Shown here: piece by piece, positions 1 through 9,697 of the stretch
Numbering within the stretch: the stretch's first letter is position 1
Layout of the letters: the number at the start of each line of letters is the position of its first letter
Origin: Kalaharituber pfeilii
Lineage: Eukaryota; Ascomycota; Pezizomycetes; Pezizales; Pezizaceae
Direction of reading: 5' to 3'
Assembly: GCA_015179045.1 (NCBI GenBank)
Contig: WHUZ01000004.1
Location: 1,612,001 to 1,676,000, forward strand
DNA: 64,000 bases
Translations under genes and position numbers: made by a program
Notes under the pieces: model-generated
Seen by the model: the letters and a program-made list of their open reading frames with translations, nothing else
What the model was told of the DNA's origin: nothing
Database searches by the model: none

Positions 1-104
1 CATATGAAAGTATCGAGACTATAGCAGAAATAGATTTGATTTCTACTCTATAAAATTTGGTAATCTGCTTCTGCGTTGTGATACACTTTAGCATCGTATA
101 TAGT

Positions 105-106
<2 letters not shown>
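1..106. repeat. Flanking fragments of two short dispersed repeats
   Basis: Bases 1-56 recur almost unchanged at about 9999-10056, where they adjoin a truncated copia element. Bases 57-105 recur at about 38275-38325, beside another LINE. No coding sense was found. These are probably pieces of unidentified repeats joined at transposon breakpoints. Confidence 0.5.
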
Positions 107-136
<30 letters not shown>

Positions 137-728
137 CACATAACCCCGCTTGTAGCACTTGGCCATGGCAGGGTCCCTGGGCAAGCCCTCATAGCCCGGA
201 GACAGGCTAAACTAACTCTCTACGTACATGGCCCCCACGCGCCGTCGCCCCCGCTCTCCTAGCTTCTAGAACTTGACCCCGCATTCTCCTACCTTCTAGA
301 ACTTGACCCCAGCGAAGAAATTCTCTAAAACGTCATACTCCTCCCCATTCTCCGCCTTTCTTTTCCAATCCTTTTCCATGTCGCTCCACTTCCCAAAACC
401 TTCTGGGCGGTTCTCCTGACTTCTGCATCGGAAAGCGAGATGCTCCCCCGTTTGCACCTCCCCACACCTGCACCTATCCGATTCCGCCACCCCTAGCTTC
501 TTCAACCACCTAGCACACCTTCCTCGCTCCAGTCGCAATGCAGTGAAGTTTGATGTCGCCACCCTACTCCACTCCATTACCTTTCCTCCTCCAAAGCCCT
601 CCACTTCTCTCCTCTCCTTCCTCCACGCCTTCACCCTCTGGCGCACCCCACTTCCGGTGGCCACCTCCTTCCCCTGCATCACCGTCCCCTTCTTCGCCCA
701 CTCATCCGCCTTCTCATTTCCTGCAATC
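107..728 (-). pseudogene. LINE family B fragment: end of RNase H and C-terminal zinc domain of ORF2
   Basis: The minus strand encodes the last part of a Tad-like LINE ORF2, with a C-terminal Cys/His knuckle (CRCGEVQTGEHLAFRC). It is followed by a 3' UTR, a module-B hairpin (about 135-172) and a poly(A) tail that reads as poly(T) at 107-131. The coding sequence stops abruptly at 728 and resumes at 6682, because a Ty3 element inserted between two CAATC copies. It closely resembles the plus-strand LINE at the end of the window (63650-64000), so both belong to one subfamily. No start codon belongs here; this is a 5'-truncated copy. Confidence 0.85.
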
Positions 729-981
729 TGTCAGGGTGACCCAACAAAGTATCAATGATAAGCGATGAGAGATGACGCATGATAATCACGCCATTCATAG
801 TTATGATGGTGAAGAGAGAGAAGCTTGTTAGTTAGCACTCAATGTTAAATAGAATAATGCAAATAACCGACACGCTGGACGCCTATATATAGAGGCCTCC
901 ACGGCCTCTATACAAAGGTCAAGTTCCAAGCGTTGTCCTAAGTTACACCTACATTTCGCTGCAATCGCAGACACCGTAACA
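729..981 (+). repeat. 5' LTR of chromovirus
   Basis: 253 bp, TG...CA ends, reading the same as 6424-6676. It carries the promoter (TATATATA at 884-891). A related minus-strand solo LTR lies at 31584-32670, split by a LINE. Confidence 0.95.
884..936 (+). promoter_or_regulatory. LTR core promoter and possible self-primer region
   Basis: A TATATATA box at 884-891 sits about 45 bp upstream of AGCGTTGT (929-936). That octamer is the exact complement of ACAACGCT at 984-991, just inside the LTR. In the Tf1/sushi group the 5' end of the element's own RNA primes reverse transcription. This spacing fits that scheme, but the transcription start is inferred, not seen. Confidence 0.45.
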
Positions 982-983
982 TT

Positions 984-991
984 ACAACGCT
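984..991 (+). other. Candidate self-priming primer-binding site
   Basis: ACAACGCT begins 2 nt after the LTR end and pairs with LTR bases 929-936. I see no obvious tRNA 3'-end complement (TGG...) at this position. This supports self-priming but does not prove it. Confidence 0.4.
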
Positions 992-1110
992 GAACCTTTT
1001 ACCTTTTACCTCAACGCCTTACCTTTACCTTTTACCTCAACGCCTTACCGTTTACCTTTACTCAACAAACGTTCTCGCCTCCAACTCTTTGAAGTTACTC
1101 GCTTGCACAA

Positions 1111-2319
1111 ATGGATATGGATGACGAAGTGCCCTACTCCCCAACATTGGGATCGCCTACACCCTACTCCCCAACATTAGGATCACTCTCACCGGAACCC
1201 CCAAGATCGACTGCAACTACTCAACAGACTATACAAGCCCTTCAGGCTACCATCAAGAAGCTAGAACGAAAAGTAGCAACTCTGGCAGCCACCCCGGCAA
1301 ATTCAGCAACCTCAGCGACTCTGGCAGTCACCCCGGCAATTCCGGCAACCCCAGCAACTCGGGCAGCCCCGGCAACTCTATCCGTCTCAGCAAGCTCGGA
1401 AGCAGATAACTTAGATACTGTAATCAGTAAGGAGGACCGCGATGCCATTCAAGCACTCCGCCTTACAGAGATACCTAGATTTTATGGTACCTCAAATTTT
1501 GATGAATTTGAGTATGAATTTCAAAACATGGTAGCATTACGGACAACAAACACTCCAGGCATTCGATTCGGACTGCTTAGTCTAGCAATGAAAGGCAAGG
1601 CTGGTTTATGGTGGAGGCATAATAAGAAAGACCTAAAGGATGAACAGACCGCCCTTCGAGCTTTACGAGAAGCTTTCGCTGACCCAGGCCGGCAAGCAAA
1701 TGATACCACCTCCCTTATGACACTTCACCAAACTGGTACTATCCTAGACATCTTTGTTGAAGCAGAGTCACTTAATATTCATGCCAAAATACCAAATGAG
1801 AACCTACCTTTTATGTTGGAACCAGGGCTAAAGCCAAATCTACGGAAGGCTCTGGAAGGCCAGAATGCTCCTCTACATGACTATAATGCTTGGAAGAGTA
1901 TAGCTATTAAGACAGGCACTCGGCTAGAGGCACGAACCTCGACAGTCACTCGGTTTGATACTCGAGCCTCGAAATCGCAACAATCCAAAACGACACACCT
2001 CCCAGCACCTCCCACGATTAATATTAGGGCCGAAAATTATGTTCCTCAGCAGGAGATAGATGCAAGAAGGAAAGCAGGCCTCTGCTACAAGTGTGCACGC
2101 AAAGGGCATATTGCAAGAGAATGTAGAACTGGGTTTCGAAGTACCAAGCCAGAATCAACTGTGAAATTACTAGAGCCATCTAGTAAAAAACGACGACCTA
2201 CCTCAGGCTCAGCACCTTCAACTACTAAACGCCAACAGACCGAAACAGCCCAACTACGGATTACAGAACTCGCCTCAGATGTTGAGGAAGAAAACTTGGA
2301 CCAGCAAGCAAAAGATTAG
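1111..2319 (+). CDS. gag: Gag of Ty3 chromovirus
   Basis: 402 residues: the capsid/nucleocapsid precursor that packages element RNA into cytoplasmic particles. The N-terminus is proline/serine-rich with a repeated PYSPTLGS motif. A short heptad-like segment follows, then an Ala/Thr/Pro low-complexity stretch built from near-repeats of 12-15 nt (about 1282-1400). The retrotransposon gag core spans roughly residues 130-270. A single CX2CX4HX4C zinc knuckle (CYKCARKGHIAREC) lies near residue 327. The ATG at 1111 is the first in the frame after the LTR. The stop at 2317-2319 lies inside the pol open frame, so Pol is presumably made by -1 frameshifting; I see no textbook slippery heptamer. Confidence 0.9.
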   Translation: MDMDDEVPYSPTLGSPTPYSPTLGSLSPEPPRSTATTQQTIQALQATIKKLERKVATLAATPANSATSATLAVTPAIPATPATRAAPATLSVSASSEADNLDTVISKEDRDAIQALRLTEIPRFYGTSNFDEFEYEFQNMVALRTTNTPGIRFGLLSLAMKGKAGLWWRHNKKDLKDEQTALRALREAFADPGRQANDTTSLMTLHQTGTILDIFVEAESLNIHAKIPNENLPFMLEPGLKPNLRKALEGQNAPLHDYNAWKSIAIKTGTRLEARTSTVTRFDTRASKSQQSKTTHLPAPPTINIRAENYVPQQEIDARRKAGLCYKCARKGHIARECRTGFRSTKPESTVKLLEPSSKKRRPTSGSAPSTTKRQQTETAQLRITELASDVEEENLDQQAKD

Positions 2320-5300
2320 GGGGTGCTGCGAGTAGTACTGATCACACACCCCGTCATACCTCATTACTAACAGTACAAGTTACCCTGACAAAAAATGTAT
2401 ATGCTGAAGCAATTGTTGATACTGCTGCATCCGGACCAGTCATCAATAGGCAACTAGCTGAGAAAATCGGTATACATAAAAGAAAACACGAAATCGCGAT
2501 ATCACAAGCAGACGGATCGAAGCTAGTTGCAAAAGACATAGTCAATACAAGTATACAGATTGAAGGAGACCCCAGTCAGCAATCATACACCTTCGACGCA
2601 GAAGTATTAGATTCTCTAGGTCATAGAGATATGGTTCTAGGTCTCTCATGGCTTCAAGAACATGAGTTCGATGTCAAGACTAGGAAGCGCCAGCTTGTTA
2701 GAAACGGACTTATAATCCCATGCAAAGAAAGAAGAATCCCAGTTATTAATGTTCTAGAAGCGGAGACCTATGAAGAAGGAGATATACTATTGATGGTAGA
2801 TGCAGTCACTAGATATGCTGACTATGACCGTGTGTTTTCAGCTGAACAAGCTAAGAAGTTACCGCCACATAGAAAGTGGGACCATGAAGTTGTTTTACAA
2901 GATCCATCTGTAAAGCTTCCAAATGGCCCTATTTACAAAACCACATGGGAGGAAAATGAGGCTCTAAGAACATACTTATCTGAGCATGAACCTACAGGCA
3001 AGATCAGAAAGAGCAGAAGTCCTGCAGGTGCTCCTATATTATTTGTGCGCAAGAAAGATGGTTCATTACGCCTTTGTGTTGACTACAGGGGCCTCAATAA
3101 GTTGACAAAGCCCAATCGATACCCACTTCCACTGATGAGTGAGCTTCAAGAACGTACACAAGGAGCTCAATGGTTCACCCGGCTGGACCTGAAAAATGGA
3201 TACTACTTAATCAGAATTGCTAGTGGAGATGAGTGGAAAACGGCATTCAAAACCAAATATGGGCTATATGAGTACACTGTGATGCCATTTGGCTTAATCA
3301 ATGCACCAGCTAGTTTTCAGGAAATGATGGATGATATTCTACAGCACCTTGCTATAGAAGGTGTTGTATGGTATATTGACGACATCCTTATCTATGGAGG
3401 AGCAACTGAAGCCGAGCATGAAGTACTAGTCAAAAAGGTTCTTCAATGCTTATTGGATCACGATCTTGCAGTCAATTTATCAAAATCCGAATTCCACGTC
3501 AAAGAAACCTGCTTTCTAGGATATATCATCAATGGTACTGAAGTCAAAATTGATCCAAAGAAAGTAAAAGTGATTCAAGATTGGAAAGCACCGCAAAGAA
3601 AGAAAGAAATACAGTCTTTTCTAGGATTCACCAACTTCTACAGACGATTCATCAAGAATTACAGTGCACGAACCAAGCCACTCGTTGAGTTGACTTGTAA
3701 GGATATACCATGGTCCTGGGCTGAACAACAACAGAGTGCATTTGACGAACTGAAAAAGCTATTTGAATCTGCTCCTATACTTGCACAGTGTGATAGAACA
3801 CTACGCACACTCATTGAAACGGATGCATCAAATCAAGCTATTGCAGGAGTATTCTCTCAATTTCACCCAGCAACAGACGAAAATGAGGCTGAAGCCCGGC
3901 AGTGGAAATTGGTGGACTGCCACTCACGGTTACTAAAGCAACATCAACGCAACTGGCCTATACATGATAAAGAGTTATGGGCAATCGTCAGCTCTTTACT
4001 ACACTGGCGTACATGGCTTCTTAGTTTGACAATGCAGTTTGAAGTACATACAGATCATCAAGGACTACAGTACTTTCAGACCAAGCCAAGATTAAACATG
4101 CGACAGGCTGAATGGGCCGAAAAGCTCGCTGAATTTGACTACATTATCAAGTATCGACCGGGATCAGCTATGGGACGCCCAGATGCTATCACACGACGAG
4201 AAGGTAACGAACCTTCAGGAACCAATGCACCAATGTTCAAAGAAGGCCAACTTATAGTTGCACAAGCCAACGAAGATGCTCCAGCCAACGAAGATGCTCC
4301 AGCCAATAAAGATACTGCAGCCAATGAAGAAGATGCTTCAGACCCTGAAGAAGAAGACGTTCCGGACCCAAATCTAGAAGGAATTGATGTCACAACATGG
4401 CCCAAAGATATTGAAAGCGGACTGCTTATTGTACCTACTGATTGTCAGCATGCTGTGCTACAACAGTGTCATGATTCCAGAGTTGCGGGCCATTGGGGAC
4501 GACGACGTACTGAAGAGCTTGTATCACGCAACTTTATATGGAAAGGATGGCAAGAGGATATCTCACGCTATGTTGCTGGTTGCCATCATTGCCAAAAGGC
4601 TAAAGCAGACAGACATGCCCGCCAAACGAAATTAGTACCAATGCCTACAGGAACTCTACCTTGGGAAGAAATAGCTATGGACTTTGTAGGAGAACTTCCT
4701 GAAAGTGAAGGATTCAATGCTGTCTTAGTTATCACAGACCGTTTTACTAAGATGCAGCACTATATACCTGCTAAAACGACATGGACAGCAGAGGACGTAG
4801 CAAATGCCTACATTTGTGAAATTTGGCGACTTCATGGCTTACCCAGGCATGTTACCTCAGACCGTGGCCCACAATTCACAAGTGCATTTATGCGAGATCT
4901 AAATGCGAAGCTTCATATTGGTCTGAGGCTGTCAACAGCACATCACCCACAGACAGATGGCTTGAGTGAGAGAGCGGTACAAACACTCAAACAATACTTG
5001 AGAATCTACTGCCACGATCGTCAGAAACGTTGGGTACAATGGCTACCACTAGCCGAATTCGCATACAACTCTACAAATACTGCCACACATGGATACAGCC
5101 CATTCCGCAGCTTGTATGGGTTTGACCCACGTACTATTCATGTCAATGATGATTACATATATGCCAGCCCAGCTGCTGAAGAATGGATTGAACGTATGAC
5201 GGCAGTACACAGCCAGATTCACCAAACCCTCAAGCAGATCAACGATAAGCGCTCTGCACTCCACATTGACAAGTCTCGCCAATTTCAAGTTGGAGACCAA

Positions 5301-5750
5301 GTATGGGTGGACCGCCGCAATTTGACAGTACAAACTGGAAACAAGTCCTTATCCAGCAAGTATATTGGCCCATACACCATTACTCGACCAATCAGCCGGC
5401 ATGCGTATGAGCTAAACATTCCTAAAAGGCTACGCCTGCACAAGGTGATACACACTTCACTACTGAAGCCTTTTAAAGATAGAGTGCAACCACAGGTTGA
5501 TCCATCATCGAGAAGTGACAATGAAGATAATGATGAGGAAGAGGAACCACTATATGAGGTGGATTGTATTGTTGATAGCAGACGCACCAAAGGGGGCGTA
5601 AAGTACCGAGTCCATTGGAAAGATTATGGTGCAGAATCCGACACATGGGAATCATTCGATGATTTACAGGCTCCTTTAGTATTGCAGGAAATTATTAAAT
5701 TTCATAATGAGCACCCAAGAAAGCCAATGGATCGAAGAGTTGACAACTGA
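2286..5750 (+). CDS. pol: Pol of Ty3 chromovirus (PR-RT-RH-IN-chromodomain)
   Basis: The frame is open from 2286, overlapping gag by 34 nt in the -1 frame; the first ATG is only at 2631, inside the protease region. The protease has DTAASG at about 2418. Reverse transcriptase has YIDD at 3372-3383. RNase H has the catalytic start TDASN near 3820. Integrase has an HHCC zinc finger (about 4440-4610) and catalytic D (4680), D (4860) and E (4968), a D,D35E spacing. A C-terminal chromodomain (about 5550-5690, WKDYGAESDTWE) would direct integration toward modified histones. A 21-bp repeat at about 4258-4325 encodes an acidic ANEDAP linker before integrase. No stops or frameshifts were seen. Confidence 0.93.
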   Translation, partial: GRKLGPASKRLGGAASSTDHTPRHTSLLTVQVTLTKNVYAEAIVDTAASGPVINRQLAEKIGIHKRKHEIAISQADGSKLVAKDIVNTSIQIEGDPSQQSYTFDAEVLDSLGHRDMVLGLSWLQEHEFDVKTRKRQLVRNGLIIPCKERRIPVINVLEAETYEEGDILLMVDAVTRYADYDRVFSAEQAKKLPPHRKWDHEVVLQDPSVKLPNGPIYKTTWEENEALRTYLSEHEPTGKIRKSRSPAGAPILFVRKKDGSLRLCVDYRGLNKLTKPNRYPLPLMSELQERTQGAQWFTRLDLKNGYYLIRIASGDEWKTAFKTKYGLYEYTVMPFGLINAPASFQEMMDDILQHLAIEGVVWYIDDILIYGGATEAEHEVLVKKVLQCLLDHDLAVNLSKSEFHVKETCFLGYIINGTEVKIDPKKVKVIQDWKAPQRKKEIQSFLGFTNFYRRFIKNYSARTKPLVELTCKDIPWSWAEQQQSAFDELKKLFESAPILAQCDRTLRTLIETDASNQAIAGVFSQFHPATDENEAEARQWKLVDCHSRLLKQHQRNWPIHDKELWAIVSSLLHWRTWLLSLTMQFEVHTDHQGLQYFQTKPRLNMRQAEWAEKLAEFDYIIKYRPGSAMGRPDAITRREGNEPSGTNAPMFKEGQLIVAQANEDAPANEDAPANKDTAANEEDASDPEEEDVPDPNLEGIDVTTWPKDIESGLLIVPTDCQHAVLQQCHDSRVAGHWGRRRTEELVSRNFIWKGWQEDISRYVAGCHHCQKAKADRHARQTKLVPMPTGTLPWEEIAMDFVGELPESEGFNAVLVITDRFTKMQHYIPAKTTWTAEDVANAYICEIWRLHGLPRHVTSDRGPQFTSAFMRDLNAKLHIGLRLSTAHHPQTDGLSERAVQTLKQYLRIYCHDRQKRWVQWLPLAEFAYNSTNTATHGYSPFRSLYGFDPRTIHVNDDYIYASPAAEEWIERMTAVHSQIHQTLKQINDKRSALHIDKSRQFQVGDQVWVDRRNLTVQTGNKSLSSKYIGPYTITRPISRHAYELNIPKRLRLHKVIHTSLLKPFKDRVQPQVDPSSRSDNEDNDEEEEPLYEVDCIVDSRRTKGGVKYRVHWKDYGAESDTWESFDDLQAPLVLQEIIKFHNEHPRKPMDRRVDN

Positions 5751-6233
5751 AGTAAGCACATACCGACGAATTGAAGTCTGACAATTGATAATTGAGCTAT
5801 GCCGATGAGTCGAAGAGCTGAAGTAAGCACATGCCGACAAATCGAAGAGTGAACCTATGCCAATGAGTCGAAGAGCTGAAGTAAGCACATACCGACGAAT
5901 TGAAGACTGACAATTGATAATTGAGCTATGCCGATGAGTCGAAGAGCTGAAGTAAGCACATACCGACAAATCGAAGACTGAACCTATGCCAATGAGTCGA
6001 AGAGCTGAAGTAAGCACATACCGACGAATTGAAGACTGACAATTGATAATTGAACCTATGCCGATGAGTCGAAGAGCTGAACTGAGTACATGCCGACGAA
6101 TCGAAGACTGATGAATTGAGCCTATACCGATGAAAATCGAAGAGTTGACAATTGAATTGAGCATATACCGACGAGTCGAAGAGCTGCACGGAACACATGC
6201 CGACGAATCGAAGAAGTGATAGACACTGAGCCT
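5751..6233 (+). repeat. Minisatellite between pol and 3' LTR
   Basis: Tandem units of about 59 and 71 bp alternate, each containing GAAGTAAGCACATACCGAC and GATGAGTCGAAGAGCTGAA-like blocks. The longer units carry an extra GACAATTGATAATTGA. At least three long/short cycles are visible, decaying toward 6230. The array is internal to the chromovirus and non-coding on the plus strand. Confidence 0.85.
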
Positions 6234-6410
6234 ATACCTTCCTCGCCCATGGAGTACTTTTTCCCACAGGGTTTTTTTTTACCCATGGAGAGGTTTAACG
6301 GTAGCGCAAGGTGATGGATGATACAGGCCCCTGACATACAGAAATGCTACCCTAAAGAAATGAGGTGAAGGTCTCAATGAAGCGAAGGTCTGACGAGGAC
6401 GTCAGCCGTA

Positions 6411-6420
6411 AGAACGGGGG
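6411..6420 (+). other. Polypurine tract of chromovirus
   Basis: AGAACGGGGG lies three bases upstream of the 3' LTR, as expected for the plus-strand primer. Confidence 0.6.
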
Positions 6421-6423
6421 TAA

Positions 6424-6676
6424 TGTCAGGGTGACCCAACAAAGTATCAATGATAAGCGATGAGAGATGACGCATGATAATCACGCCATTCATAGTTATG
6501 ATGGTGAAGAGAGAGAAGCTTGTTAGTTAGCACTCAATGTTAAATAGAATAATGCAAATAACCGACACGCTGGACGCCTATATATAGAGGCCTCCACGGC
6601 CTCTATACAAAGGTCAAGTTCCAAGCGTTGTCCTAAGTTACACCTACATTTCGCTGCAATCGCAGACACCGTAACA
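6424..6676 (+). repeat. 3' LTR of chromovirus
   Basis: 253 bp. I read no difference from 729-981. It is followed by the CAATC target duplication. Confidence 0.95.
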
Positions 6677-6681
6677 CAATC

Positions 6682-6944
6682 CCAATGTGAGCCTTGACCC
6701 ACATCAGTTTCGCGTCCCCTCCCTTCTTCTTCTTCCTCGCCACGGCATTCACCACTCTCCTCACATCCTCGGTTTTCCCCTTTCCCTCCCTGCCTGCCTT
6801 CTGGATCGCCATGACGGCAGCCTCAGAGTCCAAACAGATCAGTACAGGGACCTCCTCCTCCACACTCTCGAGCGCCTTCTCACTCCCCTCACCTCCCCAT
6901 CGAACACCGTCGCCGTTCTCCCCACCACCTCCGCCACCGCTGCC
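6682..6944 (-). pseudogene. LINE family B fragment: RNase H domain (continuation of 107-728)
   Basis: The minus strand encodes the ribonuclease H region, including LDSEAAVMAIQKAGR and the VKAHIGI motif. The remainder of the ORF lies at 107-728 across the Ty3 insertion. The LINE is 5'-truncated at about 6944, where it joins a Fot-type element at a GCTGCC microhomology. Confidence 0.85.
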
Positions 6945-7376
6945 ATCACTGCTGCCATCACTGGGGTCACTGCTTCTGCTAATGCCGTTGCTACTGCTGC
7001 TACTATTACGTGCTACAATGTTGTTCGAGTAATGGAAACTGGGCACTTCGTTGATTCTGGTTGCATGTTCCGAGATTAATTGCTAACCACTTATCACTTT
7101 GTCTCAAAGTATCTGACAAAGTAGATACAGCTACTGGTCAGCACGAAATAATAAGTTAGATACTTAGGATATCCAAGTTAAGTTAAAGTACAGTTATCTT
7201 AGCAATACATCGCGAAAATGTTTACCAACTTCACTTCACTTTTCTTTAGTACATTTTGGTTCTAGCCGACATTTACATAGTTGATGCTTCTCAAGCTCAC
7301 TTGAGGCCCGACGGTTTTCTAGATTTTGTGAGCGATGCATATTGATGTATTTCGTTGGGTATGGGAATGAGTTGAT

Positions 7377-7380
<4 letters not shown>

Positions 7381-7410
<30 letters not shown>

Positions 7411-7428
7411 TCACGTGACCCCGCTCGC
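7381..7428 (-). mobile_element. Tail-only insertion, module B (about 19 nt plus poly(T))
   Basis: Poly(T) followed by only the last 19 nt of a B tail, between two copies of GATGTTTTT (7374-7382 and 7429-7437). It landed in the left target duplication of the adjacent A insertion. Confidence 0.7.
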
Positions 7429-7441
7429 GATGTTTTTATTC

Positions 7442-7586
7442 CCCGGCAGCACAACAAGAACCGCGGGCCCCATGTATTTATTTATTTGGTCCGTTTAGTT
7501 TAGCCTTTCATTTAAATAAACCCTCGCCATAGCCCATAGGGCGGCACGCAAGTAATGATATTAAAAAAAAAAAAAAAAAAAAAAAA
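7442..7586 (+). mobile_element. 5'-truncated family A insertion
   Basis: A 145-bp fragment of the ORF1-element 3' UTR with a module-A hairpin (7523-7552) and poly(A). It is flanked by GATGTTTTTATTC (7429-7441) and GATGTTTTCATTC (7587-7599). Confidence 0.75.
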
Positions 7587-8007
7587 GATGTTTTCATTCA
7601 TTTCCTACTTTGGTAATTATGTAAATCTGAAAACAACTTTCACACCCTGTCTGCCAAGCATTTTATTCTATACCAGAACGGTGCTATACCGGTCCAGATT
7701 TTAGCGATCCGGTATAGCAAGGGTACACGGTACCAGGTTGTTATGATACTCGTACATAGCTTGTTACTACTACGGGACTAGTATCATACATTACTCAGTG
7801 GTACTTTAGCTTGCGGCGCACCAACCCAAAGACGGGCTAAGTAAGTGCTAGTATGGATGTAGTGCATATGTACCTCCAAGGAGGTACTCTGCATATTTGT
7901 TGACCAATCTGTAAGGCACATATGCGGCTGAATATCAATTCAGGCCCGCCAAAATTTGGGCTCACGTGCACATGTGTGTACTCTATGTTTTGTACCCTCC
8001 ACATACG

Positions 8008-8077
8008 CCCTGCCATGGCGAACAGCTGCAAGCGGGGTTATGTGATATTAAAAAAAAAAAAAAAAAAAAAAAAAGGG
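8008..8077 (+). mobile_element. Tail-only insertion, module B
   Basis: A CCCTGCC...GCGGGG hairpin and poly(A) between ACCCTCCACATACG (7994-8007) and a diverged copy at 8078-8092. It lies about 170 bp upstream of a host gene start. Confidence 0.75.
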
Positions 8078-8247
8078 AAACCTCCACATGCGTGAGTGAC
8101 AAGTGGAAGTGAATGCTAGAAGTGACATTTTATCACCATTCGAAACTGTGCCGACTTTTAAAAGTACCATTCTCGGTAAAAGAAAGGAAACGAGTCACCG
8201 AAATATCCGCACCAGGAGTAAGAATTATATAAGACCGTCCTGGAAAT

Positions 8248-9697
8248 ATGAATTCAGCTCGCTCTGCTACGCTCTTCTCGAGGTGGGCGCCGAGAATTTT
8301 TGGGGAGAGCCACTGGGGTGCAGAGATCCTTCCGAATCTGACATTCAACGGAACAGTATCCGCATGCTGGAAAGGCACGCAATACCGCCGGCGTTCTCAA
8401 GCTCCTTTGCTGCGGCATAGTCTGCGTCGATCGTTCACAACGAGCTCTTTGTTCCTGAAAGCAAAACAATCAACAGATCAGTCCAAAGGTCATGAAGGCA
8501 AAACGCAAGGAGAGAAGCAACCCGCCGGCGATTCGAAGGAGGAATCAAAAACGAAAAAGGGCGTAAACGGATCATCGAAGGAGAGCAAAAGTCCCATACC
8601 TGGTCCATCACCCATCAGCGAATTTTTCCGCCGAGAGGCGCTCAAACTCTCGGGGTCCTTTGTTCCCAGTAAGGACCTCGATCCCCAGGAAGAGTTCAAG
8701 CGCCTGACTGAAGCGTTCCGTATGGAGAGGAATTGGACTGGAAAAAAACCAGATGACAACATCTTATTGCATTACGTGGGGGAAGAGGAGCGAAGAAAGA
8801 GATGGATCAGGTTTTGGGAGTCGATTGAGGCAAAAGAGTTGAGAAAGCGGTTCAATCAAGCGATTAAGGGGGAGTGTGATTCGGTGTTGAGCCCTGAAGG
8901 CAAAGCGCAAGGACAGGCGAAACCCGAACCCAATTCCAAGGCGAAATCCAAAAAGAAAAAGGCTGTAAACGAACCATCAAAGGAGATCACCACGTTTACG
9001 GGCCCCATACCTGGCCCACCGCCCTTAGGCGAATTTTTCCGCCGGGAGGCCCTCAAACTTTCAGGCGCTTTCATTCCCCGGAAAGGCGTCGAGCCTCAGA
9101 AAGAGTTTAAGCGCCTGGCTGAAGCATTCCGTATAAAGAGGAATTGGACTGGAAAAAGAGCAGATGACGACTTCTCATTGCGTTATGTGGAGGGAGAGGA
9201 GCTTGCAAAGAGATGGATCAGGTTTTGGAAGTCGATTGAGGCGAAAGACTTGAGAAAGCGGTTCCATCAAGCGGTTGAGGAGGAGTTTAATTGGCTCTTG
9301 AGCAGGAACAAAAAGGTCATGAAGGGCATGCAGGCTTGGGAGTATTTGTGTGAATTGTTTGGGGTGGGGAAGGCACCGTTGACAAGAGATCAGGCCGAAC
9401 AGGTGAGAAAAGCCATCGTGGATGTCCTAACTCATATGAGATATGAGGGCCTTGCTGACCTCAAGAATATTTTAGGTGCTGAGACCGGTGAAGGTCAATA
9501 TATATGATTTCATTGCGGCAGAGAGGGATTCTTTGGAGACGGGTACGATGAAACTCCCTCATCGGTTCAAAAACGACAGGGAGCTGGGCAAGTATTCTAA
9601 GCAGGAAAACAAAATTTACCCCTTAGAAGATGCGAAGGAGGATGGTGTACTGGTGCTGTTGCTGCGGAGGATAAGACAATACTTTGACAGTTTTTGA
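8248..9697 (+). CDS. Uncharacterised, probably mitochondrial protein with duplicated domain (two exons)
   Basis: Exon 1 is 8248-9402 and exon 2 is 9476-9697, giving 458 residues. The first 70 residues are Arg/Ser-rich, poor in acidic residues, and contain RRSFTTSS, typical of fungal mitochondrial presequences. A unit of about 135 residues occurs twice (about 83-217 and 217-350). Each has a Lys-rich linker, a PIPGP motif, EFFRREALKLSG, RNWTGK, and KRWIRFW-SIEAK-LRKRF. A unique C-terminal part contains GMQAWEYLCELFGVGK and, in exon 2, VNIYDFIAAERD and a basic segment. Without splicing, the first frame runs only to 9507. I do not recognise a named family. The ATG at 8248 gives the targeting-like start. 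Flanks are transposons, so this is a small host island. Confidence 0.75.
9403..9475 (+). other. Predicted 73-bp spliceosomal intron
   Basis: Donor GTGAGA at 9403, branch-point candidates CTAAC (9427-9431) and GCTGAC (about 9454), acceptor TTTTAG ending at 9475. It sits at phase 0 after codon 385, and removal joins two frames. The length is typical for filamentous fungi. Confidence 0.75.

Larger units (their letters stand above)
729..6676 (+). mobile_element. Apparently intact Ty3/gypsy chromovirus (Tf1/sushi-like)
   Basis: This is a complete 5.95-kb LTR retrotransposon. Two 253-bp LTRs (729-981 and 6424-6676) begin TGTCAGGG and end CGTAACA, and I read no difference between them. The element is flanked by the 5-bp target duplication CAATC (724-728 and 6677-6681). 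Gag (1111-2319) and Pol (2286-5750) are open and overlap in different frames. Pol has the order protease, reverse transcriptase, RNase H, integrase, chromodomain. Identical LTRs and open frames imply a recent insertion that has escaped RIP. It interrupts an older family-B LINE. Confidence 0.95.
6945..7730 (+). mobile_element. Fragment of Fot/pogo-type non-autonomous element
   Basis: The sequence aligns along its length with 46315-46865, a complete copy with TIRs. The right end (GGTATAGCAAGGGTA...) is preserved near 7710-7730; the left end is lost at the LINE junction. It is interrupted by a B tail (7381-7428) and an A-tailed fragment (7442-7586). No transposase is visible. Confidence 0.75.

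Noticed and set aside
5676..6337. Minus-strand ORFs of 90-162 codons over the chromovirus minisatellite
   Set aside because: They are translations of the tandem repeat inside a plus-strand element and lack independent support.
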